Below are positions 1 to 6,528 of a DNA stretch of 12,282 nt, one piece after another. A model generated the notes under the pieces. It worked only from the letters and a program-made list of their open reading frames with translations. It ran no database searches and was not told the DNA's origin. The translations under genes and the position numbers were made by a program. Origin of the DNA: an uncultured Spirochaetaceae bacterium (GTDB lineage: Bacteria > Spirochaetota > Spirochaetia > Sphaerochaetales > Sphaerochaetaceae). Each line of letters opens with the position of its first letter. Within the stretch, counting starts at the first letter, position 1. Where the stretch lies: positions 1 through 12,282 of the forward strand of contig CAMKPI010000039.1 in assembly GCA_946414625.1 (NCBI GenBank), read 5' to 3'.

Positions 1-34
1 TAAAACTGTTTAAACTCTTTTCTTCTCTTTTCAT
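1..34 (-). CDS. 5' end of an unidentified minus-strand gene, possibly ybaB/ebfC (partial)
   Basis: An ATG at 34-32 opens a frame of eleven codons (MKREEKSLNSF) that leaves the window without a stop. An AAGGAG sequence (49-54 on the plus strand as CTCCTT) lies 14 bases before it, which is longer than usual, but no other start codon downstream of that site gives an open frame. It begins 71 bases after the dnaX stop on the same strand. In many bacteria dnaX is followed by ybaB/ebfC (a nucleoid-associated protein) and recR, so that is the first guess from position. Eleven residues are too few to identify a family, and the gene itself is only moderately likely. Confidence 0.35.
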   Translation of the reverse strand, partial: MKREEKSLNSF

Positions 35-105
35 TTAATAATAGTTGACTCCTTTGTTTTGGACGGGCTTCCCCTTGCCCTGGTTGATTTTGAGGAAGAA
101 AAGCG

Positions 106-2394
106 TCATTTTTTTTCTTTTCCCTTGAACATGCTCAAAAAGTCGTTGAACGTGTTTCTGTCGGAGGCGTCCAGCTCCGATACGTTTCCCATCGCGTTTC
201 CTTTAGAATGCAGTTCGGTTTCCTGGCGTAGAACGAATCTTTTCTTTTCTTCTTCCAGTCTCTTATCCGCCAGCTCCTGCGAGAAAGAGAATGACACGCT
301 CACAGGCCCTATCGCTTGACGGATGTTTTCGAGGATCCTCGCCTGGTTGTTCACTGCAGCATTGTAAAGGAATGTGGAATTGAATTGGAGTTCTATTCCG
401 TGGGGAGTTTCCACGACGTTGCAAACCCCTTGCGGCAAGACTTCTTTCAGCCGTTCCCTGGAATACAAGACAGGTGTGCCATCCTCATTGTCCATAGGAG
501 CATCTCCCGCCGCAGCGTTCCCGGCAGGAATGCTGCCCCTGTATGGACCCTCCACGGAAGATCTCTCCGGGGGAAGACCGCCAGAGGCATCCACGGGTGT
601 CCGCTCTGGGAATTCTTTTCCGTTGAAGGTCGGTATGATGCTGTTCTTCTCCGGAACCACGGGTGTGTTTACTATGGGCACCTGCATTATCCTCATATCT
701 CTATATGGGGTTGCCGCCGCATCGGAACCGGCCTGGCTGCCCTGTGCTGAACTCCGCCCCAGAGGTGCGGCAAACCTTGGAACAGAACGCGCCTCTAGCT
801 CTGTCGTGAAATTCGAAGCGGCAGAAGAATTCGTGGCGGCAGAAGAATTTAAAGCGGCTGTAGAATTCGGGGCGGCCGAAGAAATCGGAGCTTGACGCAA
901 TCCCAGAGTAGCCGCGGCCTGTCGGGACTCGGACCACCCCTCGTTTCCGGCGCCTGAGTGCACCGCTCCTGCAAATGCGCGTCCGTTTTCGTTTGGGTGC
1001 GCATTCGGCAAGGTCCCGGTTGTAGAGGTTGTGCTTCTTTGGGCAGAGTTATTATCGTACTGCCGGACATTGTCAATTGTGTTTGAATCGGGCTTTCTAT
1101 CCGCCGCCGGTCTGTCTTCTCCAGTCGATTTGGGCCCCATAGAAGGCCTCTCCGCGTACTGCTCCTCCAGGTCCGGAACCAGAGCCGCAGTGTTTGCGGG
1201 CTTCACGGTGGGGATGTCCTCCAGGCGCTTGTTCAGCGGGGTTATTCTGCCGGAGATCAGGTCATTTTTCAGTCTGGCAATCTGCTCGATGACGGTCGCG
1301 TTGTCTGCTTCGTATTTCAAGGCTCCAAGCCGGGACACAGCGCACTCCAGTTCGAACTGAGGGTTCAGGCTATACCTGACGTCTCTGTAAAGATTCAGGA
1401 ACATTTCAAGCGCTTTGTTCAGCTGCATTTCAGTGAAGGCATCCACAATTTCAGCTGGATAAGCGCCGGCGCTTTCCCCAAGGAGTTCCGTACTTGTAAT
1501 TCTTTTCTTTATAAGCAGAAGAGAGCGAAAATATTCCGCGAAATCCCGTATTGCGCTGTCTACGCTTACTCCGTCGAGAATCAGCGAATGGAGTCTCAAA
1601 ATGGCGGAGGACTGCTTGTCTGCCACTATGTCTGCAATGATGTTTCCGAGCCTTTCTGTGCCGATAATTCCCAGTTTGTCGCGGATTTTCTCCATTGTTA
1701 TGTGGCCGTCGGAAAAGGACGCCACTTGGTCAAACAGGGTATAGGCATCGCGCATCGAGCCGGTGGATTCTTTGGCAATCCAGAAAAGCGCGTCGTCATC
1801 CGCGAGGATTCCCGACTCATCTGAGGCTTCCCGGAGCTGCTTCTTGATTGTTTCGTATGACAAGAGACGGAAGCCAAACTGCTGACAGCGGCTTCTGATT
1901 GTGGCGGGAACTTTTTGAAGCTCCGTTGTGGCGAATATAAAAATGATGTATTCGGGCGGCTCTTCGATCGTTTTCAGCAGGGCGTTGAACGCGCTGGTCG
2001 AGAGCATGTGCACTTCATCTATTATGTAGATCTTGTACCTGCAGGAAGTCGGCGGGAACATCACCTCTTCTTTTATCGCCCTGATATCCGCCACGGAGGT
2101 GTTGCTCGCTCCGTCTATCTCGATCACGTCCACATTTGTGCCCCGGGCAATCGAAAGGCAGTTGCCGCACTCTCCGCAAGGCTTCGGAGTGGGACCGTTC
2201 TGGCAGTTCAGAGCCTTTGCCAAGAGGCGCGCAGAGGAGGTTTTTCCTACACCTCTGGGGCCTGAAAACAAGTACGCGTGCGCAATCCTGCCGTTTGCCA
2301 GGGCGTTTTTCAGCGTGGAGACAACAAATTCCTGACCTACAAGGGTGTCGAAAGAGGCTGGACGTTTGCGCGTTGCGGTGACTTCAAAAGGCAT
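106..2394 (-). CDS. dnaX: DNA polymerase III subunit gamma/tau (clamp loader ATPase)
   Basis: Encodes a 762-residue clamp-loader subunit that uses ATP to place the beta sliding clamp on DNA in the cytoplasm. The N-terminal AAA+ region is intact: Walker A GPRGVGKT at about 45-52, a zinc-binding set of cysteines at 64, 73, 76 and 79, Walker B with D126-E127, and the SRC arginine-finger motif at 168-170. The three clamp-loader domains occupy roughly the first 370 residues. Then follows a long, low-complexity Ser/Ala/Asn/Pro-rich linker (about 385-630) and a short conserved C-terminal domain ending in a lysine-rich tail. I chose the ATG at 2394 because MPFEVTATRKRP matches the usual family N-terminus and a promoter lies exactly upstream. 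A TTG 18 bases earlier would add six residues but falls upstream of the predicted transcription start. There is no Shine-Dalgarno sequence, and the mRNA is probably leaderless. No clear slippery heptamer for making a separate gamma form was seen. Confidence 0.96.
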   Translation of the reverse strand: MPFEVTATRKRPASFDTLVGQEFVVSTLKNALANGRIAHAYLFSGPRGVGKTSSARLLAKALNCQNGPTPKPCGECGNCLSIARGTNVDVIEIDGASNTSVADIRAIKEEVMFPPTSCRYKIYIIDEVHMLSTSAFNALLKTIEEPPEYIIFIFATTELQKVPATIRSRCQQFGFRLLSYETIKKQLREASDESGILADDDALFWIAKESTGSMRDAYTLFDQVASFSDGHITMEKIRDKLGIIGTERLGNIIADIVADKQSSAILRLHSLILDGVSVDSAIRDFAEYFRSLLLIKKRITSTELLGESAGAYPAEIVDAFTEMQLNKALEMFLNLYRDVRYSLNPQFELECAVSRLGALKYEADNATVIEQIARLKNDLISGRITPLNKRLEDIPTVKPANTAALVPDLEEQYAERPSMGPKSTGEDRPAADRKPDSNTIDNVRQYDNNSAQRSTTSTTGTLPNAHPNENGRAFAGAVHSGAGNEGWSESRQAAATLGLRQAPISSAAPNSTAALNSSAATNSSAASNFTTELEARSVPRFAAPLGRSSAQGSQAGSDAAATPYRDMRIMQVPIVNTPVVPEKNSIIPTFNGKEFPERTPVDASGGLPPERSSVEGPYRGSIPAGNAAAGDAPMDNEDGTPVLYSRERLKEVLPQGVCNVVETPHGIELQFNSTFLYNAAVNNQARILENIRQAIGPVSVSFSFSQELADKRLEEEKKRFVLRQETELHSKGNAMGNVSELDASDRNTFNDFLSMFKGKEKK
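810..887. repeat. 18-base tandem repeat inside dnaX linker
   Basis: On the plus strand the motif AATTCGnnGCGGCaGAAG recurs with an exact period of 18 bases, beginning at 810, 828, 846 and 864, with a partial unit at 882. Because 18 is a multiple of three, the array encodes degenerate Asn-Ser/Thr-Ala-Ala hexapeptides (about residues 503-528 of DnaX) and copy-number changes would keep the frame. It sits in the disordered linker between the ATPase core and the C-terminal domain. Confidence 0.85.
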
Positions 2395-2400
2395 GTGTGA

Positions 2401-2429
2401 AATATAGCACAAAAAAACGAGGGTGTCAT
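2401..2429 (-). promoter_or_regulatory. dnaX promoter (predicts leaderless mRNA)
   Basis: Read on the minus strand, ATGACA (2429-2424; five of six match TTGACA), a 17-base spacer containing a run of seven T, and TATATT (2406-2401) preceded by TG at the extended -10 position. Six bases (TCACAC) separate the -10 box from the dnaX ATG, so a start seven bases after the box would be the A of that ATG. No Shine-Dalgarno sequence is present. The sequence match is direct; leaderless transcription is inferred from it. Confidence 0.7.
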
Positions 2430-2552
2430 TATGAACCGTGCGGCAAGGGCATTTGCCTGATGTGTTGTGAGACTGAGCTCTTTTGGGGCGGCGCGTCTCT
2501 GGGCTCTGGATCGAGATTGTTTCGCGCTTGGTTTTTCGGCGGGATTTCTGTG

Positions 2553-2581
2553 TTGTTGTTTTCTCCTGTTACTGTTACAAT
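2553..2581 (+). promoter_or_regulatory. Promoter of the HAD phosphatase gene (predicts leaderless mRNA)
   Basis: TTGTTG (2553-2558), a 17-base spacer and TACAAT (2576-2581). Six bases (GCGCTC) follow before the ATG at 2588, which is where transcription would be expected to start. There is no purine-rich ribosome binding site. The geometry repeats that of the divergent dnaX promoter. The 193-base gap also holds a small inverted repeat, GGCAA/TTGCC, at 2442-2457, whose role is unknown. Confidence 0.62.
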
Positions 2582-2587
2582 GCGCTC

Positions 2588-3367
2588 ATGATAAAGGCTG
2601 TTTTTCTTGATTTTGACTGGACTCTTTACGCACATGACACTCACGAGATTCCCGCGTCGGCGATAGACGCGCTGAGGAGGGCGGATGCGAACGGTGTGAA
2701 GGTGTTTCTTGCCACGGGGCGGTCTCGGAGCGAGATGCACGAGAAAGCGGCTACGGACTACAAAAAGATTCCGTTCAGCGGCTTCGTCACGATGAACGGG
2801 GTGATTCTCCTCGACAAGGACGAGAAGATAATCTACGGTGAACCTTTTAGTGGCGCGCCGTTGGAATTGCTTGTCAAGTTGTTTAAGAGCAAGAAAATGC
2901 CGATTGTGTTTGCCACGGAGGACAGTACTTACATCAACATCAAAACCCAGCGGGTTATCGACGCGCACAAGGCAATAACATATATAGACCATCGCATTTC
3001 GGAATACACCGGAGAGCCTGTTTACCTCGCGGTGATGTATATCTCAAGGGAGGAGGAAGCCGCTCTTGCCCCGATGCTTCCGGGAATAGAATTCAAGAGG
3101 TGGTGCCCCATCGGGGCGGACTTGATCCCTGCAGGTATGGACAAGGCGATTGGAATCAGGCGGTTCGCTGAGATTCTCGGAATCGGTATGGACGAAGTCA
3201 TGGCTGTGGGAGATAGCCTCAACGACATCCAGATGCTACAGGATGTCGGTATCGGTGTTGCGATGGGGAATGCTGAGCCGGAAGTCGCCGCCGTGGCGGA
3301 TTATATCACAACCGGGATAGGAGAAGACGGAGTGGCGAACGCCCTGAAGCATTTCGGGGTGATATAG
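2588..3367 (+). CDS. HAD-superfamily (Cof-type, subclass IIB) phosphatase
   Basis: A 259-residue cytoplasmic hydrolase of the Cof/IIB type, whose members remove phosphate from sugar phosphates, nucleotides or cofactors through an aspartyl-phosphate intermediate. Visible motifs: motif I DFDWTLY with nucleophile D8 and acid/base D10, motif II LATGRS with T43, motif III lysine K186, and motif IV GDSLND with D209 and D213 as Mg ligands. The cap between motifs II and III has the size expected for type IIB. The residue after the second Asp of motif I is Trp (W11) where most family members have Gly. The ATG at 2588 begins at the conserved hydrophobic strand before motif I. An open frame extends upstream to 2483, but the predicted promoter overlaps that stretch. 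The substrate cannot be told from sequence. The gene seems to be transcribed alone, with the rpmH promoter downstream. Confidence 0.9.
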   Translation: MIKAVFLDFDWTLYAHDTHEIPASAIDALRRADANGVKVFLATGRSRSEMHEKAATDYKKIPFSGFVTMNGVILLDKDEKIIYGEPFSGAPLELLVKLFKSKKMPIVFATEDSTYINIKTQRVIDAHKAITYIDHRISEYTGEPVYLAVMYISREEEAALAPMLPGIEFKRWCPIGADLIPAGMDKAIGIRRFAEILGIGMDEVMAVGDSLNDIQMLQDVGIGVAMGNAEPEVAAVADYITTGIGEDGVANALKHFGVI

Positions 3368-3531
3368 CCGGGGAAAGACGTCAGGTTTCGTCAATCTGTT
3401 CGCCAATCTGTTTTAGGTCTTTTATGGCTTCGCGCCGCAAGCCGGGAACCCGAAAGGAAAAACAAAAACCTTTATACTCTTCTATATGCGCGTTTTGTCT
3501 TCGGACTCAGGGCGAACGCGGGCGGTGCGCA
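3368..3531. other. Intergenic region between the HAD gene and the rpmH promoter
   Basis: No credible gene is seen. It contains two adjacent 12-base copies, CGTCAATCTGTT and CGCCAATCTGTT (3389-3412), a weak inverted repeat GGCTT/AAGCC with an eight-base loop (3426-3443), and an A-rich tract from about 3451 to 3470. The inverted repeat is followed by A-rich rather than T-rich sequence on the plus strand, so it is not a convincing intrinsic terminator for the HAD gene. Confidence 0.5.
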
Positions 3532-3560
3532 TTGACTAAAACAATCTTTTTTCCTACTAT
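3532..3560 (+). promoter_or_regulatory. Promoter of the rpmH-rnpA operon
   Basis: TTGACT (3532-3537), a 17-base AT-rich spacer and TACTAT (3555-3560) form a near-consensus housekeeping promoter, the best match in the window. Transcription should begin near 3567 and give a leader of about 140 bases before rpmH. Strong expression fits a ribosomal protein gene. Confidence 0.75.
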
Positions 3561-3566
3561 GTCATG

Positions 3567-3707
3567 GCGATATTGTCTTTGCAGAGCGTGAGTGGCAATC
3601 GGGACGGGTGTAAATTGTCCGGATCGAAGTGAGCCATGGCGTGAGCGGAGACAGGAGAGTCGTTGACAGTTAAAATCCCGCTTTAAGCGATAGAATGGAG
3701 ATAACTT
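3567..3707 (+). promoter_or_regulatory. Long, potentially structured 5' leader of rpmH
   Basis: The predicted untranslated leader of about 140 bases can close on itself: CATGGC (3563-3568) is complementary to GCCATG (3633-3638). Inside that closing stem CAAT (3595-3598) pairs with ATTG (3614-3617) and a GGAC/GTCC pair is possible nearby. The GCGTGAG heptamer occurs twice (3586-3592, 3639-3645). At the 3' end GGAG (3697-3700) sits seven bases before the rpmH ATG and is the ribosome binding site. A regulatory role is only a possibility. It matches no riboswitch class that I recognise. Confidence 0.4.
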
Positions 3708-3875
3708 ATGAGTTACAAAGGCGTTAGAACGTATCAGCCGAGCAAGACGAAAAGGAATAGGAAGTTCGGGTTCAGGGCTCGCATGGCTACAAAGGGCGGA
3801 AGGCTTGTGCTTTCCAGAAGAAGAGCCAAAGGCAGACACAGCCTCACGGTTTCAGATGAGAAAAAACCTTACTAA
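3708..3875 (+). CDS. rpmH: Large ribosomal subunit protein bL34
   Basis: A 55-residue, strongly basic protein of the 50S subunit that packs against 23S rRNA. The core RTYQPSKTKRNRKFGFRARM, then MATKGGRLVL and an Arg-rich stretch ending in HSLTVSD, is unmistakable L34. It is slightly longer than the usual 44-46 residues: MSYKG precedes the place where most homologues have only MK, and there is a short tail (SDEKKPY). The ATG at 3708 is supported by GGAG seven bases upstream, and there is no in-frame alternative closer to the RTYQPS motif that would keep it whole. Its last 20 bases overlap the start of rnpA in another frame. Confidence 0.97.
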   Translation: MSYKGVRTYQPSKTKRNRKFGFRARMATKGGRLVLSRRRAKGRHSLTVSDEKKPY

Positions 3876-4245
3876 GGACAGGATTCTCAGGAAGAAGACA
3901 GACATAGACACTGTGTTCGCCCATGGCAAGCGTTTTTCAAAGGCTTGTTTCAAGTTGGTTGTTGTGAAGAACCTCTTGGAGGTGAGCCGTTTCATTGTTA
4001 TTCCTGTCAAACATTTTGGTAATTCAGTAGAGCGAAATAAAATAAGGCGTCAGATAAAAGAGATTTGGCGCGAGCATTCACAAGATGTCCGCCCAGGTTT
4101 CGATGTTGCGATAATTGTTTACAAACTGGGTCGCAAGACCGGCAAGGCTAACAAAAACGCAACGTCCGGAACCAGTTTGACTTTTGCTGAAAAAGAAAAT
4201 ACTTTACTCAATTTGCTTGAAGTCGGCGGGCTTTTGGAAGCCTGA
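3856..4245 (+). CDS. rnpA: Ribonuclease P protein component
   Basis: A 129-residue basic protein that binds RNase P RNA and helps it cleave tRNA 5' leaders. The N-terminal LRKKTDIDTVFAHGKRF and the signature GNSVERNKIRRQIKEIWRE (about 55-73), which is the family's RNR motif that contacts the RNA, are clear. A C-terminal stretch of about 25 residues (from about 95) is rich in Lys, Asn and Ser. I chose the ATG at 3856 because it starts just before the conserved N-terminus. No good Shine-Dalgarno sequence precedes it, and it lies inside rpmH by 20 bases, so translation is probably coupled to that of L34. The same frame stays open farther upstream within rpmH (for example a TTG at 3805), so a longer form is possible. 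Confidence 0.93.
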   Translation: MRKNLTKDRILRKKTDIDTVFAHGKRFSKACFKLVVVKNLLEVSRFIVIPVKHFGNSVERNKIRRQIKEIWREHSQDVRPGFDVAIIVYKLGRKTGKANKNATSGTSLTFAEKENTLLNLLEVGGLLEA

Positions 4246-4382
4246 CCGATTTTTGTGCTTTTGGGGTGGGTTAGCCCTGAAATTCAGATGGTTTTTCCGT
4301 CCTCGAGAGCTCTGAAGAGCCCCTGATTCGGACTATGCCGCGCACGAGCGGCCGGGATGATCCGGACGTGGCAATCGAGGTC

Positions 4383-4434
4383 AAAGCTGAATATTAAAGC
4401 CGAATTTTAGGACCGAATTTTAAAGCCGAACGCG
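4383..4434. repeat. 13-base tandem repeat, four copies, upstream of yidC
   Basis: Four adjacent degenerate units: AAAGCTGAATATT (4383-4395), AAAGCCGAATTTT (4396-4408), AGGACCGAATTTT (4409-4421) and AAAGCCGAACGCG (4422-4434). The period is exactly 13. The array is untranslated, about 90 bases before the yidC start. It could be an array of binding sites or simple slippage; the sequence alone does not decide. Confidence 0.8.
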
Positions 4435-4449
4435 GAAGGCCTCTTTGCT

Positions 4450-4463
4450 GTCGCGTGAGCGAC
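4450..4463 (+). other. Small hairpin GTCGC-GTGA-GCGAC upstream of yidC
   Basis: Perfect five-base arms enclose GTGA, which in RNA is a GNRA-type tetraloop. It ends 61 bases before the yidC ATG. The same two arms recur in a hairpin 64 bases before jag (6449-6464). No T-run follows, so it is not an intrinsic terminator. Its function is unknown. Confidence 0.55.
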
Positions 4464-4524
4464 TCGGATGGGCTGGACGGCGTCTGACGCATTTTCGCTG
4501 TTTCCCTTTGGAGAATTTGATTTA

Positions 4525-6387
4525 ATGAAAAGAAAACACAACAAACTGTCCGTACTGCTCGGACTTTTTCTCGTCGCCGCTTTGGCGCTTTCCTCCTGCG
4601 TCCGGCAAAATCCCGGTGCGTCAAGCGCGGGCAGCAGCAGTGAGGACATTCAAAACCTTGCTTCGGCACCAACGAAAAAACTCCTTTTCAGGAGCCTCAA
4701 CACGGGAACAGAGGAGACCTTCGGATACCAGACCGATGTCTTCGATGTAGTATTCAGCACTGAGGGAGCCTCAATACAGAGCCTCTCGCTTCGTGATCAT
4801 GCGAATGCGGACGGCGAGTTTGTCAATCTTGTTTACAACGAGGGCACCGGGCGCAACGCCTTCATGCTCTATTGGGGCGACGATTTGACCAATCCGGTTT
4901 CGGGAAATTTCAGATACAGGATTGACGGGGAAAAAATTATCTTCACGGGCGACTACGAGAACGAATCGGGAGATGTTTTCACTATTGTAAAGACATATCA
5001 GTTCAAAGCGGGCGAATACTTTTTCAAGGTCTCGGTTGAAGTTTTGGGAGATGGTCTTCGGGAAGGCGTCTCAGTCGCCCGGGGCGGTTCCGCGGTTATC
5101 TCCGGCGGTTCGGGTTCTGCCGGGACCGGAGAGGAGAGCGCTTCCACAGTTACCGCCTCCTCGAGTCCTGTGTACGCGTACACAATCGCCTACGAGCCGC
5201 AGGTGGGGCCCGGAATCACGTCTCTTGGGTCCGGACGCTCCGCATACGGAGACTACAGGCGTTTCTACGCGGGACTTGTGAACAAGAACAAGGTAAGCAA
5301 GACCCCGGTGAAACTGCAGAAGGACGGATCTTTCTTTACAACCCGGGATTTGGAATGGCTTTCCCTTACGGGGAAGTATTTCACCATTATTGCCCGTCCG
5401 GAGAACGAGGATGTCCGGTATAAATGGTCGGCCAGGCAGAGCGCCCAGAGCGGCATCACCCAGTCGAACAGCATATATGTGTCGGTTCCAGAGGAAAACA
5501 GCGCGGAAAACTCCGTATATTTCTATGCAGGACCTCAGCTGAAGCGCTACCTCGGATCATATTACAACGGCACGGACAATGCCTGGGGACTCAGGGGCTA
5601 CAATCTCGACGACGCGATGGAGGGCGGCAGCTTTCTCGGCTGGCTTGAAACCATCCTGAAGTGGGCGTTGATGATGCTGAACAAGATTATCCCGAACTAT
5701 GGTATTGATATCATTGTTCTCACGATAATACTGAAGATTCTCCTTTGGCCGCTTCAGAAGAAAAGCACCGAATCCACGGCAAAGATGTCAAGCGTTGCTC
5801 CGTTAGTGGAGGCAATCAAGCAGAAGTATCCGAACAATCCGCAGAAGCAGAACGAGGAGGTTCAGAAGGTCTACAAGGAGCACGGTATAAACCCGATGGG
5901 CGGTTGCCTGCCTCTCCTTATACAGTTCCCGATTCTGATTGCGTTCTACGGGCTGCTGAACCGGCATTTCGAGCTGCGCGGCGCGATGTTCATCCCCGGC
6001 TGGATTCCGGATCTCTCAGTGCCGGAGACGGTCGCCGTATTGCCGTTCAGGCTCCCTGTTTTGGGATCTCAGATACATCTTCTGCCGATAATCTACACGT
6101 TCAGTATGATTTTCTCAATGAAGTTCACCCAGATGAGCAATCGGACTCCATCCGCTCAGGGCGGTAATCAGTGGCTCATGACCTATGGAATGCCTATTTT
6201 CTTCTTCTTCATTCTCTACGGAGCGCCGTCGGGACTCCTGCTTTACTGGACCACTCAGAACGCTTTGTCGATTCTGCAGCAGGTCTACACCAATAACAAG
6301 ATGAAAAAAAACCCGGGGGAGAAAGGAAAGTTCCAGGGCAAGGTGGTGAAGACGGTGAAGCCGACGTCCGGAAAGGGCAGAAAGTGA
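4525..6387 (+). CDS. yidC: Membrane protein insertase YidC/Oxa1 family
   Basis: A 620-residue inner-membrane insertase that places and folds membrane proteins, alone or with Sec. It has the two-part Gram-negative design: an N-terminal hydrophobic segment (about 8-22), a large periplasmic domain (about 60-370), then the conserved insertase core with hydrophobic segments near 377-389, 394-411, 460-480, 512-535 and 553-590, and a basic tail (KGKVVKTVKPTSGKGRK). The hallmark NPMGGCLPLLIQFPI is at about 456-470. The family's conserved Arg in the hydrophilic groove is Lys here (K404 in LTIILKILLWPL), a substitution I recall from other YidC proteins. Residues 22-25 (LSSC) form a textbook lipobox, suggesting a lipoprotein signal rather than an uncleaved anchor. 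I chose the ATG at 4525, with GGAG eleven bases upstream, because it starts directly at the signal. An in-frame ATG at 4468 would add 19 residues in front of the signal and is unlikely. Confidence 0.95.
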   Translation: MKRKHNKLSVLLGLFLVAALALSSCVRQNPGASSAGSSSEDIQNLASAPTKKLLFRSLNTGTEETFGYQTDVFDVVFSTEGASIQSLSLRDHANADGEFVNLVYNEGTGRNAFMLYWGDDLTNPVSGNFRYRIDGEKIIFTGDYENESGDVFTIVKTYQFKAGEYFFKVSVEVLGDGLREGVSVARGGSAVISGGSGSAGTGEESASTVTASSSPVYAYTIAYEPQVGPGITSLGSGRSAYGDYRRFYAGLVNKNKVSKTPVKLQKDGSFFTTRDLEWLSLTGKYFTIIARPENEDVRYKWSARQSAQSGITQSNSIYVSVPEENSAENSVYFYAGPQLKRYLGSYYNGTDNAWGLRGYNLDDAMEGGSFLGWLETILKWALMMLNKIIPNYGIDIIVLTIILKILLWPLQKKSTESTAKMSSVAPLVEAIKQKYPNNPQKQNEEVQKVYKEHGINPMGGCLPLLIQFPILIAFYGLLNRHFELRGAMFIPGWIPDLSVPETVAVLPFRLPVLGSQIHLLPIIYTFSMIFSMKFTQMSNRTPSAQGGNQWLMTYGMPIFFFFILYGAPSGLLLYWTTQNALSILQQVYTNNKMKKNPGEKGKFQGKVVKTVKPTSGKGRK

Positions 6388-6528
6388 GGCGTTTTTTGAG
6401 GCGAAAGCACTGATCGGAGTGCCAGTCTCGAAAGAAGACGCGTGAATCGTCGCGGACAGGCGACCGGAACTGAAATCAGTGAAAAATGCTGGTGAGACAG
6501 TCGACTAACAGAACATAAGGAATGATAT
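6388..6528 (+). promoter_or_regulatory. yidC-jag spacer with three small inverted repeats
   Basis: In 141 bases there are three perfect five-base inverted repeats: GCACT/AGTGC (6407-6422), GTCGC/GCGAC (6449-6464) and ACTGA/TCAGT (6469-6480). None is followed by a T-run. The ribosome binding site AAGGA (6517-6521) is seven bases before the jag ATG. The segment TTTTGAGGCGAA at 6394-6405 also occurs at the beginning of jag (6540-6551). Whether jag is co-transcribed with yidC cannot be settled, as I see no clear promoter here. Confidence 0.4.

Larger units (their letters stand above)
4246..4524. other. rnpA-yidC intergenic region; no yidD
   Basis: The 279-base gap holds no gene that I can support. 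In many bacteria the small yidD gene sits here, but none of the forward frames shows the YidD Arg/Cys-rich motif, and all are broken by stops. Contents from left to right: a short inverted repeat GCTC-TGAA-GAGC (4309-4320), a TGATTCGGAC motif (4324-4333) that recurs at 10317, a 13-base tandem repeat (4383-4434), and the GTCGC-GTGA-GCGAC hairpin (4450-4463). The yidC ribosome binding site GGAG is at 4510-4513, eleven bases before the ATG. Confidence 0.5.

Noticed and set aside
65..80. GGGC/GCCC inverted repeat after dnaX as a terminator
   Set aside because: Only four pairs with an eight-base loop and no T-run on the minus strand.
374..895. A 173-codon plus-strand frame opposite dnaX, ending in Ala/Glu repeats
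   Set aside because: It is the reverse reading of the dnaX linker; its apparent repeats come from the 18-base array.
106..1300. Programmed frameshift site that would give a short gamma form of DnaX
   Set aside because: No A-AAA-AAG type heptamer or long A-run is found in the sense strand near the end of the clamp-loader domains.
2413..2587. SRP RNA gene next to dnaX
   Set aside because: Some bacteria have the 4.5S/scr gene near dnaX, but the conserved GGAAGG/AGCAGCC core is absent here.
3663..3696. TTGACA and TAGAAT just before rpmH
   Set aside because: The spacer is 22 bases, too long for a normal promoter, and TAGAAT abuts the ribosome binding site. The pair at 3532-3560 is much better.
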